Shown here piece by piece: positions 8,414-15,881 of a stretch of DNA of 33,672 bases (its first letter is position 1; every line of letters starts with the position of its first letter). The notes under the pieces are model-generated. The model worked only from the letters and a program-made list of their open reading frames with translations. It had not been told where the DNA came from and did not search any database. The position numbers and the translations under genes were made by a program. The stretch is taken from contig VGFR01000010.1 in the NCBI GenBank assembly GCA_016868835.1, positions 1 to 33,672 on the forward strand, read 5' to 3'. The stretch is from Bacteroidota bacterium. GTDB taxonomy: Bacteria; Bacteroidota; Bacteroidia; Flavobacteriales_D; Sanyastnellaceae.

Positions 8414-9861
8414 AAATTGGACTCGTTTTTCCACATCAATTATTCGAACACCACGAATTGTTTGAACGTTCTGATGTTGTTCTTCTCATTGAAGAACCCC
8501 TCTTTTTCTCTCAATACCGCTTCCATAAGAAAAAAATTATCCTGCATCGAGCAAGCATGAAAGCTTTTCTTGACGAGCAGTCTAGAACATATTCCAACTG
8601 GAAATACCTTTCAAACGACGAAGCAACTTCTCTTCACATTGAAAATGAATTAAAATCATTTGGGGCGAAAGAATTGCTTTGGATTGACACCGTTGATTTC
8701 AACCTGGAAAAAAAAATAAACAAATGGGTACAGCAATTAAATCTTGCGACCCAACGATTCGATTCGCCGAATTTTTACAATACCGTAGACGAGTTGAAAG
8801 CATACTTCAACAAGAAAAAATTCTTCTTGAATGATTTTTACATTCACGAAAGAAAGAAGCGCAAAATTTTGCTTGAAGCCAATGAAGAACCTGTTGGAGG
8901 CAAATGGACTTTCGATTCAGATAACCGTGCAAAAGCTCCCAAAGGCATGGCATTTCCTAAGCCTTATGCGGCGCAAATAAACAACTATGTTCTCGAAGCA
9001 ACACACTATGTAGAAACGCATTTCGCCTCGCATGTAGGCACTTGTACAAACTTCACGTATGCCGTAACACGTGGTGAAGCCAGAGCAGCTTTGCAGTATT
9101 TCGTTCAAAATAAAATAAAAGAATACGGAACGTATCAAGATGCCATTGTACCCGGCGAAGCTTGGTTATTTCATTCTGTCATTTCACCATACCTTAACAT
9201 TGGTTTACTAACTCCGCAAGAGTGCATTTCAGCGGTATTGGTTTCAGGCGCAGAAATAAACAATGTTGAGGGTTTTATTCGACAAATCTTAGGTTGGCGC
9301 GAATTTATTCGTGCGGTGTATGTTTTGAAAGGTGTGCAAGAACGCAACTCAAATTTCTTCGATCATTATCGGAAATTACCTGCTGGCTTTTGGGAGGGAG
9401 AAACTGGCATACGTCCTCTCGACGATTGCCTAAATGGTTTGCGCGAAAACGCCTACTCGCATCACATTGAGCGATTGATGTTGTTGGGGAATTTCATGCT
9501 ATTGAGCGAAGTTCATCCGCATGAAGTGTACGAATGGTTCATGACCTATTACATTGATGCATATGATTGGGTCATGGTACCAAATGTGTATGGCATGTCG
9601 CAGTTTGCAGACGGTGGACTCATGAGTACGAAGCCATACATGAGCGGATCAAACTACATTTTCAAAATGAGTCATTACAAAAAGGGCGAACCGTGGGAGA
9701 AAATCTGGGACGCTCTCTTCTGGAATTTCATTCATAGAAATACTCCTTTTCTAGCGAAAAACTATAGACTAAGTATGATGGTCGCTTTGTGGAATAAAAT
9801 GGTCGAGCAAAAAAAACAAGGGCACTTGGCCCTTGCTCAATCTTTTTTGAATGCGAATTAA
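8410..9861 (+). CDS. Photolyase-related protein (DPRP family), lacks Fe-S cysteines
   Basis: Flavoprotein of 483 aa from the deoxyribodipyrimidine photolyase-related family (pfam04244), the group of prokaryotic (6-4) photolyases such as PhrB. It starts KIGLVFPHQLFEHHELFE and has the conserved blocks GWREFIRAVYV (about 295), AYSHHIERLMLLGNF (about 348-362) and YDWVMVPNVYGMSQFADGG (385-403). PhrB-type proteins bind a 4Fe-4S cluster through four cysteines, three of them in a CxxC...C loop before a CPFNxLYW-like block. Here that stretch is KMSHYKKGEPWEKIWDALFW (419-438) with no cysteine, and the only nearby one is C340. The cluster is therefore probably absent. The double histidine (351-352) used in 6-4 repair is kept. 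Confidence 0.92.
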   Translation: MKIGLVFPHQLFEHHELFERSDVVLLIEEPLFFSQYRFHKKKIILHRASMKAFLDEQSRTYSNWKYLSNDEATSLHIENELKSFGAKELLWIDTVDFNLEKKINKWVQQLNLATQRFDSPNFYNTVDELKAYFNKKKFFLNDFYIHERKKRKILLEANEEPVGGKWTFDSDNRAKAPKGMAFPKPYAAQINNYVLEATHYVETHFASHVGTCTNFTYAVTRGEARAALQYFVQNKIKEYGTYQDAIVPGEAWLFHSVISPYLNIGLLTPQECISAVLVSGAEINNVEGFIRQILGWREFIRAVYVLKGVQERNSNFFDHYRKLPAGFWEGETGIRPLDDCLNGLRENAYSHHIERLMLLGNFMLLSEVHPHEVYEWFMTYYIDAYDWVMVPNVYGMSQFADGGLMSTKPYMSGSNYIFKMSHYKKGEPWEKIWDALFWNFIHRNTPFLAKNYRLSMMVALWNKMVEQKKQGHLALAQSFLNAN

Positions 9862-10013
9862 GATCCGCAGTACAAGCAACCGTCGCCTGACTCTTCCATT
9901 TCACCGTTGCCGTTAACAAGTCTGTTCACTTCGGCCTCAATTTGTGCTTCTGTCCAAGTTGGATTCACAGCCTTGATTCTGGCTTTTAAAAATAGATTTT
10001 CGTTGGTTTGCAT
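9858..10013 (-). CDS. Small 51-aa peptide ending in a CxxC motif
   Basis: A short open frame starting with ATG at 10013 and ending with TAA at 9858. It reads MQTNENLFLKARIKAVNPTW, then TEAQIEAEVNRLVNGNGE and the tail MEESGDGCLYCGS. The first 35 residues look like an amphipathic helical leader. The acidic, glycine-rich tail carries two cysteines as CxxC, two residues from the C-terminus. It has a sensible amino-acid composition and its stop shares a TTAA palindrome with the stop of the convergent photolyase gene, as other real gene pairs here do. It lies 95 bases downstream of the T9SS-secreted protein on the same strand. I do not recognise the family. It could be a metal- or redox-binding peptide or a modified-peptide precursor, with no maturation gene visible nearby. 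Confidence 0.6.
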   Translation of the reverse strand: MQTNENLFLKARIKAVNPTWTEAQIEAEVNRLVNGNGEMEESGDGCLYCGS

Positions 10014-10108
10014 AATGGGTTTGTTTTGGTAGTGGGAAGTTACAAAGGTGTATTTGAAGCCCCCATGAAGTTGTGCGAACTTACTAACAACAAAAAGTTT
10101 ACGGCTGC

Positions 10109-11296
10109 TTACTTCTTGATTATGAGTTGAAAAGACAGTTTATAATCTTCCAAGTAAACAAAATACACTCCTTCGGGCAAGGAGGAAACATCTACCAGTT
10201 CCTGCGACCTTATTCTTCCCTTTTGCACCCGAATGCCATTGACATTGTACAATTGATATTTCCCAACATAGCCCGCAATGGAAAATACCTTATTCGTTGG
10301 ATTCGGAAACAACTGCAAGCTAGCGTTCTGGGTTTGAATAATTGCATTGGGAAAAGCAAAGAAAGAATTCAGACTGAACGTGTGTATTTTCTGATCAACA
10401 GAAACGATACTTTGCTGAAAATATTCATTTGTCGCTACCAACGTATAGGGATCAACAAACGCCACCCCTTCTATCTGATGAAAAGGAAGGTTCAAACCAA
10501 TCTTACGTTTGTTTCCGCTGAAGAAATTGTTGTTCGTGAAATCATACAATAAATAAATGAAAGGCTGAAGTAAGGGAGAGTATCCGCAAAGCACTATGCA
10601 TTGCAGTGAATCATTCCAAGTGGCACCGGTAATTAGACCTGAAACGGCATGGTCAAACATACGCTGCGCCTGGTATGTGCCTGGAATTTTAGGTAAGCGA
10701 TAAACCGTGGTTCCTTGAGAGGACCATTCCTTCGTAAATACATAAATACTATCTTCCTTCACTACCATGGCCTCACAATCATAATCTGTACTCTGAGAAG
10801 TGGGTGTAAAATCAACTTGATCTTCGTATTGAAACCAAATGGTATCGGCTAACAGAGGTGGGTTAAGGAAACTTGATTTTAGAATTCTGAGAATATGAAG
10901 ATCCGTTCTACTGCCTTGATTGTTTCCAAAGTCGCCAATATACATGTACAGACTGTCTTGAGTAATTTCTTCCCAATCTGTATTTGTAGTGTTTTCCACC
11001 GTAGGTGTGAATTCAACTTGAAACACATTTGAATTCAATCCATATAAGGTATTATCAGCATTGTCATTGTGTGTCCAAATGCGATTATTCCAAAAAATTA
11101 GACCTGAAGTTTCCGATAACGCAGCATCTAAAACAACTGACAGTTCCGGCGTTAAGGATGCGTTTGGATACAGACAACTGCCATCATTCTCTTGGGCAGT
11201 AATGGCGTAGTTGGTAGCTAACGGATCAGTACAGCCGAATTGGGCTGCGGGTGAAAGAGACAATAAAACAAAAAATAAAAGAAGCAAACGCATCAA
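10109..11296 (-). CDS. T9SS-secreted protein with CTDPxATNY motif
   Basis: Exported protein of 395 aa. It has a signal peptide (MRLLLLFFVLLSLSPAAQ), then GCTDPLATNY (residues 21-30) and NDGSCLY (38-43), a cysteine motif common in secreted proteins of marine Bacteroidota. The middle region (about 50-310) has repeated beta-rich segments such as SGLIFWNNRIWTHND, YMYIGDFGNN and IEGVAFVDPYTLVATNE, compatible with a beta-propeller of the SdiA-regulated/phytase-like type; this is a guess from pattern. The C-terminal 70 residues (LQLFPNPTNKVFSI ... GVYFVYLED ... LIIKK) are a type A T9SS sorting domain, so the protein is sent through the outer membrane. Start may be the first or second ATG (11296 or 11293). 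Confidence 0.88.
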   Translation of the reverse strand: MMRLLLLFFVLLSLSPAAQFGCTDPLATNYAITAQENDGSCLYPNASLTPELSVVLDAALSETSGLIFWNNRIWTHNDNADNTLYGLNSNVFQVEFTPTVENTTNTDWEEITQDSLYMYIGDFGNNQGSRTDLHILRILKSSFLNPPLLADTIWFQYEDQVDFTPTSQSTDYDCEAMVVKEDSIYVFTKEWSSQGTTVYRLPKIPGTYQAQRMFDHAVSGLITGATWNDSLQCIVLCGYSPLLQPFIYLLYDFTNNNFFSGNKRKIGLNLPFHQIEGVAFVDPYTLVATNEYFQQSIVSVDQKIHTFSLNSFFAFPNAIIQTQNASLQLFPNPTNKVFSIAGYVGKYQLYNVNGIRVQKGRIRSQELVDVSSLPEGVYFVYLEDYKLSFQLIIKK

Positions 11297-11297
11297 A

Positions 11298-11316
11298 CAA
11301 AGTTATATTAACTTTC
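11298..11316. promoter_or_regulatory. Divergent promoter region with 7-3-7 dyad between T9SS gene and acs
   Basis: The 39-base gap between the two start codons holds the perfect inverted repeat AAAGTTA-TAT-TAACTTT (11299-11315). It contains TAACTTTG on the minus strand (11305-11298), a full match to the Bacteroidota -7 element TAnnTTTG, and TAACTTTC on the plus strand (11309-11316), a one-base mismatch. The two boxes point away from each other, so the promoters overlap. A second TAACTTTC occurs at 13256-13263, before the symporter gene. Confidence 0.4.
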
Positions 11317-11335
11317 AAGAAGAATTGGAATTCTT

Positions 11336-13240
11336 ATGAATCGCATAAAAACTTTAAACGAATATTCTGAAAGCTACGCTAAGAGTATTCAAAACAGAGA
11401 TGCATTTTGGAGCGAAATTGCCCATTCTTTTCAATGGAGAAAACCATGGTCTAGCGTGTGTGAAGGATCCATGGAGGCAGGTAGCTATTCTTGGTTCAAT
11501 GCAGGTGAATTGAACATTACTGAAAATTTGCTCGACAAGCATTTGACTGAAAAAGGCAATCAAGTGGCTCTTATTTGGGAACCGAATGAACCTTCGGTTG
11601 ATTTCAGAAAATTCACTTACAACGAACTTCACAACGAAGTTTGTCTGGTTGCCGAGATGCTACGCTCAATGGGAGTAAGGAAAGGAGATCGCGTTTGCAT
11701 TTACATGAGCATGGTACCTGAGTTGGTGTTCAGTGTGCTGGCGTGCGCGCGCATTGGTGCGGTGCACTCGGTAATCTTCGGCGGATTCAGTGCGAAGAGC
11801 ATAGCAGATCGCGTAGACGATGCTGAAGCAGACTTCGTGATAACCATGGACGGAGGGCTTCGTGGCAACAAAACCATTCCGCTGAAAGCAGTTGTAGATG
11901 AAGCATTGACTTCCACACGAAAAATAAAAAATGTGTTGGTGTACAACTACCTCAACCTTCCAACCGAAAAAAAAGAAATTGATGTGGATTGGAATGAATT
12001 GAAAGCTCGAGTTCTTTCCAACAACGATTATATCAAGCCCGGAGAGACAATGCAGTCTGAAGATCCATTGTTCATTTTATATACCAGCGGTTCAACAGGA
12101 AAACCGAAGGGTGTTGTGCACAGCACAGCCGGCTACATGGTATGGACGGCCTATACTTTTTTAAATGTGTTTCAGTACCAAGAAGGTGATATTCATTTCT
12201 GCACCGCAGATATTGGTTGGATAACAGGACACAGTTATTTAATTTACGGCCCCCTCTTGAATGGCTCTACCTCATTGATGTTTGAGGGCATACCTACCTT
12301 TCCGGATGCTGGAAGATTTTGGGACATTGTAGCGAAGCACAAAGTGAGCATCTTTTATACCGCACCTACAGCCATTCGCAGTTTAATGTCGGCCGGTGAT
12401 GAATTTCTAGAAGGAAAAAATCTGACTTCCTTGCGAATACTTGGAAGCGTAGGCGAGCCCATTAATGAAGAAGCGTGGAATTGGTACAACGAAAAAATTG
12501 GAAAAGGTCATTGTCCGATTGTCGATACCTTTTGGCAAACGGAAACGGGAGGAATCATGATTTCAAGTTTAGCGGGTGTTACTCCGTCGAAACCGGTGTT
12601 TGCCACTTTGCCTTTGCCAGGAGTTCAGCCCGTGCTATTGAATGAGCAAGGGCAAGAGATTCTAGAAAATGAAACTACTGGAAATTTATGTTTTGCTCAA
12701 CCCTGGCCTGGAATGATTCGAACCACCTATGGCGATCATGCACGTTGTGTAATGAATTATTTCAGTGCTTATCCGGGATATTACTTTACGGGTGATGGGG
12801 CATATAGAGATTCAAATGGTATGTACCGATTAACAGGAAGGGTTGATGACGTCTTGAATGTTAGCGGGCACCGCATAGGCACTGCGGAAGTAGAGAATGC
12901 CATTAATCATACCCCTGGTGTTATTGAAAGTGCGGTGGTGGGATATCCGCATGACATTAAAGGGCAAGGGATTTTTGCTTTTGTCATTTGTGATCCACAT
13001 CATCATTTGGAAGATCACGAACAAATTCAAGCAATAACGAAAACAGTGAGTGAGCAGATTGGTGCAATTGCGAAGCCCGATAAGATTGTTCTTGTTAGTG
13101 GTTTGCCGAAGACGCGGAGTGGAAAAATAATGCGTCGCATTTTAAGAAAGATTGCGGAAGGAGAATTCGATGCCATTGGCGATACCACTACCTTGTTAGA
13201 CCCGAGTGTGGTGCAGGAAATTATGGCCAAGGCGAAATAG
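11336..13240 (+). CDS. acs: Acetyl-CoA synthetase (AMP-forming)
   Basis: Converts acetate, ATP and CoA to acetyl-CoA in the cytoplasm through an acetyl-AMP intermediate. At 634 aa it has the usual length. The AMP-binding P-loop is YTSGSTGKPKGVVHS. Other family blocks are FCTADIGWITGHSY, TFWQTETGG, GDGAYRD and LTGRVDDVLNVSGHR. The C-terminal PKTRSGKIMRR contains the catalytic lysine that is acetylated for control in many bacteria. The N-terminal ACAS_N region covers about residues 5-60. It is followed after 27 bases by a (frameshifted) sodium:solute symporter, matching the common acs-actP type pairing for acetate uptake and activation. Confidence 0.97.
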   Translation: MNRIKTLNEYSESYAKSIQNRDAFWSEIAHSFQWRKPWSSVCEGSMEAGSYSWFNAGELNITENLLDKHLTEKGNQVALIWEPNEPSVDFRKFTYNELHNEVCLVAEMLRSMGVRKGDRVCIYMSMVPELVFSVLACARIGAVHSVIFGGFSAKSIADRVDDAEADFVITMDGGLRGNKTIPLKAVVDEALTSTRKIKNVLVYNYLNLPTEKKEIDVDWNELKARVLSNNDYIKPGETMQSEDPLFILYTSGSTGKPKGVVHSTAGYMVWTAYTFLNVFQYQEGDIHFCTADIGWITGHSYLIYGPLLNGSTSLMFEGIPTFPDAGRFWDIVAKHKVSIFYTAPTAIRSLMSAGDEFLEGKNLTSLRILGSVGEPINEEAWNWYNEKIGKGHCPIVDTFWQTETGGIMISSLAGVTPSKPVFATLPLPGVQPVLLNEQGQEILENETTGNLCFAQPWPGMIRTTYGDHARCVMNYFSAYPGYYFTGDGAYRDSNGMYRLTGRVDDVLNVSGHRIGTAEVENAINHTPGVIESAVVGYPHDIKGQGIFAFVICDPHHHLEDHEQIQAITKTVSEQIGAIAKPDKIVLVSGLPKTRSGKIMRRILRKIAEGEFDAIGDTTTLLDPSVVQEIMAKAK

Positions 13241-13255
13241 CTTATCAATTTTTTG

Positions 13256-13263
13256 TAACTTTC
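13256..13263 (+). promoter_or_regulatory. Possible -7 element before symporter gene
   Basis: TAACTTTC lies 4 bases before the symporter ATG and is identical to the octamer upstream of acs (11309-11316). It is one mismatch away from TAnnTTTG. The spacing to the ATG is unusually short, so it may be chance or mark a nearly leaderless transcript. Confidence 0.2.
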
Positions 13264-13267
13264 GAGC

Positions 13268-14676
13268 ATGAGGCGTAGGTTATTTTCGACAGACAAAAAA
13301 AGCAGTTTCTTTCTACTTATTGGCGCGCTTATCCCGAGTTCGGGATTGTTTGTGGCGAACAGTCTTTTCGTGAATTCGAAAGACAACAGCGAGCTGCTCA
13401 TTCTCTATTTCCAGTCCGTTGTTGCGGTTGTTTTCGGTGCTGTATTTTTTGCACCGGCATGGGGAAGAATGCCGCTGAAAACCGAAGGCGAATTTATTCC
13501 TTACAGATTTATTGGTCGTGGTGCTGTTTCATTGGCGCGTTTTCGAGGGTTGTATTTGGGCTTACTTATTTTACCTTTAGCTATGGCGGTAAGTATACAG
13601 CCGTTATCAGAATTTTTATGTTCCGATCTTCAAAGTCAGCGATCCTTTACCATTTTAACTTTAAGTGTTCTAGCATTGAATGTGTTTTTCAATTCATTGA
13701 AAAATCGCATCCGCATTGATTCAATCATTGGATACACCACCTTTTTTATTGCATTGATTTATTTCATAGTGCGCATAATTCAGGGCAATATGCATCATGC
13801 TCAACAAGCGAATCTTTTAGCTGATTGGTTTCACAGTATGCACCTTCAAGAAGTGGTATTGTCATTAACTGTACTTTGGTGGTTTGCTACTATTGTTGAT
13901 TTACCTGATATGCGGGGCAGCTATTGCTTACTTTGAAAGATGGAAGTAAATCTCGAAGAACAATGATTTATTCTTTCTTAATATCCTATTTCATTCAGGG
14001 TATATTACTGACCTTTCCGTTGCTTTATGCTGCGTGTGGCGAATGGGATTGGCTAAGTTATTTATTTCTAACCTTGCTCATTATTAATTCGTTTCAGGCC
14101 ATGTTCAGTACAAATCACTGGACAGCCAGTTTAATTTATTCTGGCGTAATTCGGCCTCTTTTAACCCATGATAATTACGAGCGTCTATTTGGAATTGGTG
14201 CCATGCTCTTGGGGCTTATTATTTCGGCTTTGTGGCTCATGTTAGATCAAACAACTGCCGACCTATTCGCAACCATCTTGCTTTTCACAGCTGGTGTTGG
14301 GCCTGTTTTTATTGCCCGTTGGTTTTGGTCGAAGGTGAATGCACAAACGGTTCTTTCGGCTATGATTGGCGCACCGTTGATATGGATGCTTTGGTTGGTA
14401 GTGAAGCAGACCGAAGTGTATCCGTCTATCCTTACCCTTCTTGGCCTATCGGAATCGTTCGTAGACATACTTATACCGGGCATTGCGAATACGATGGTGT
14501 GGTTAATTACCATGCGTGTAACACGCAATGAAGAAGAGGTCTTGCATGCGAAGCAATGGATTAACGAAGTTGGGCCCTACCGTGAAATGAGGGACCTTAA
14601 AAACTGGATCCTTTTCTTTGGGCTAACGCTTCTCTCTGGACTCATTCTTTTCGGACCAACGTTGGTGATGAGGTGA
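13268..14676 (+). pseudogene. Sodium:solute symporter (SSS family), one-base frameshift
   Basis: Two frames join into one transporter of about 468 aa and roughly 13 membrane helices. The N-terminal part (13268 to about 13914, extending out of frame to a stop at 13936) includes GEFIPYRFIGRGAVSLARFR, the SSS signature after helix 2. The C-terminal part (open in another frame to 14676) has NHWTASLIYSGVIRP and the family's late helices. Continuity is restored if the run GGGG at 13914-13917 had five G: the text then reads DLPDMRG-QLLLTLKDG. It lies just downstream of acs, so acetate or another small carboxylate carried with sodium is the likely substrate. Whether this is true decay or a homopolymer sequencing error cannot be decided here. 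It is a divergent SSS member, so the substrate is uncertain. Confidence 0.82.
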
Positions 14677-14694
14677 CAACCTCGAATAAATATG

Positions 14695-14782
14695 CGGAAG
14701 GGGCGGGATTCGAACCCGCGATACGCTTTAGACGTATACACACTTTCCAGGCGTGCTCCTTCAACCACTCGGACACCCTTCC
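14695..14782 (-). tRNA. tRNA-Ser (GGA)
   Basis: 88-base class II tRNA. The acceptor stem GGAAGGG/CCCTTCC is fully paired, the anticodon loop is CTGGAAA with anticodon GGA, there is a long variable arm (TATACG...CGTAT), and the T arm is GCGGG-TTCGAAT-CCCGC. The discriminator is G and no complete CCA is encoded. Confidence 0.96.
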
Positions 14783-14797
14783 TAATTTTTTGTGGTG

Positions 14798-14805
14798 CAA
14801 AGATA
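14798..14805 (-). promoter_or_regulatory. -7 element of tRNA-Ser
   Basis: On the minus strand TATCTTTG (14805-14798) followed by C matches the Bacteroidota -7 element TAnnTTTG. It ends 15 bases before the tRNA 5' end. No clear -33 TTG at the usual spacing is visible. Confidence 0.6.
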
Positions 14806-14825
14806 GGTCAATTAAGAGAATTGTT

Positions 14826-14833
14826 TATATTTG
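14826..14833 (+). promoter_or_regulatory. -7 element of tRNA-Phe
   Basis: TATATTTG followed by C matches TAnnTTTG exactly and ends 10 bases before the tRNA 5' end. Together with the minus-strand box at 14798-14805 it makes a compact divergent promoter region of 61 bases. Confidence 0.65.
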
Positions 14834-14843
14834 CACCCACTTT

Positions 14844-14916
14844 GGTGCCATAGCTCAGTTGGTAGAGCAAAGGACTGAAAATCCTTGTGTCCCCGGTTCG
14901 ATTCCTGGTGGCACCA
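14844..14916 (+). tRNA. tRNA-Phe (GAA)
   Basis: 73-base tRNA. Acceptor GGTGCCA/TGGCACC, D arm GCTC...GAGC, anticodon stem AAGGA/TCCTT with loop CTGAAAA (anticodon GAA), T loop TTCGATT. The discriminator is A and no full CCA is encoded. The T stem CCCGG/CCTGG has one C-T mismatch in its middle pair (51-63), which is unusual for a housekeeping tRNA. Confidence 0.95.
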
Positions 14917-14924
14917 CAGAACAG

Positions 14925-14953
14925 AAAACCCATTCACTTGAATGGGTTTTTTT
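14925..14953 (+). terminator. Intrinsic terminator after tRNA-Phe
   Basis: An 11-bp perfect stem AAAACCCATTC / GAATGGGTTTT with a four-base loop (ACTT), followed by further T residues. The stem is A-flanked on the other side, so it can also end the convergent SGNH-gene transcript, whose stop codon (14952-14954) touches it. Confidence 0.85.
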
Positions 14954-15881
14954 ATTTTACATTTTCGTTGAAGGAAGGTGTATTCAACAATAAACGATTG
15001 TACAACTCCACCCCTTGCTGATTCAAATGCGAAAAGTCTGCAAACTCATTTAAACCAAATCCTTCAGTGTAGTACGTAAGATCAATGTAGGTTAAGCCGT
15101 AACGCTGAATGAACGGAGTGAAACGCTCTAAAAATTTATCGTGATAAGAATGAAGTCCTGCCGATGCCGGAAGCGGATGACTGCACAACACCACGCGCTT
15201 ACCATCTACCTGCATTTGCTTAATCATTGTTTCGAATGCCACGAACATTTCTTCATTGGCATCAAAGACTGAATCATTCAACGGGTCTACTGCAAACAAA
15301 ATTCCCTTCTTCTCACAGAATCCATTCTTCACATAATCGGCATTCGGAGATTCATCGGGCGGATGCAGACTCGCTAACCTTACTGCCAAGGCATTCAAGG
15401 TATACATTTCCCATTCTTGCTGAACCAAAGCAAGAGCTGCCTCATTGGTGGGCACGTTCTGAATCAAGCGCATGTTGCTCTCGGTGCCTTCCAATTCGAA
15501 TACCGGATCATACACATCTAAAATGAAAACATCGCCTCGGTCTTTCAAGTATTCATTGTACAACACCAACGAGCCCTTCGCGTTCTGCGCACTGGTTCCC
15601 GCATTGAATAACGAAAGACCCTCGCGTTCGAAAATACGTGGATCATAACCCCTGTAAGCATGCGAAGAACCTAGAACCACCACGTTGTATTTGACATGGT
15701 TGGAAGTTAAGTCGTGCATCATCTGCAATTCCTGTCCGCCGTTGCGTTGCAAATTCGGAATGAAAAACAAAGCCATCCGACGGTCTATGAAAATCACATT
15801 CGAGAATATGAAAATCACGGCAACATAAACCACCGCTGCTGCCAACACGACTTTCAAACTATTTCGAATGATTAACTTCAT
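14952..15881 (-). CDS. SGNH-type O-acyltransferase partner of MBOAT
   Basis: Protein of 309 aa with one N-terminal membrane anchor (about residues 8-28) and a periplasmic domain. VVVLGSSHAYRGYDP (68-82) carries a GSS nucleophile block like that of DltD/AlgJ-type SGNH proteins. DFSHLNQQG (282-290) supplies the DxxH pair of the catalytic triad. Such proteins take an acyl group delivered by the neighbouring MBOAT channel and place it on a periplasmic polysaccharide. Its start overlaps the MBOAT stop by one base (TAATG), so the two are probably made together. It is the last gene of the run and ends at the terminator shared with tRNA-Phe. The acylated polymer is not known. Confidence 0.85.
   Translation of the reverse strand: MKLIIRNSLKVVLAAAVVYVAVIFIFSNVIFIDRRMALFFIPNLQRNGGQELQMMHDLTSNHVKYNVVVLGSSHAYRGYDPRIFEREGLSLFNAGTSAQNAKGSLVLYNEYLKDRGDVFILDVYDPVFELEGTESNMRLIQNVPTNEAALALVQQEWEMYTLNALAVRLASLHPPDESPNADYVKNGFCEKKGILFAVDPLNDSVFDANEEMFVAFETMIKQMQVDGKRVVLCSHPLPASAGLHSYHDKFLERFTPFIQRYGLTYIDLTYYTEGFGLNEFADFSHLNQQGVELYNRLLLNTPSFNENVK

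Noticed and set aside
10127-10552. Plus-strand frame of 141 aa antisense to the T9SS protein
   Set aside because: It is opposite a gene with signal peptide and sorting domain, and shows no motif of its own.
14695-14916. tRNA pair as a possible integration site for a mobile element
   Set aside because: No integrase, no repeated tRNA 3' end and no change of gene character on either side.
14673-14993. Plus-strand frame of 106 aa across the tRNA pair
   Set aside because: It runs through two well-formed tRNAs, their promoters and the terminator, and its text is a translation of those structures.
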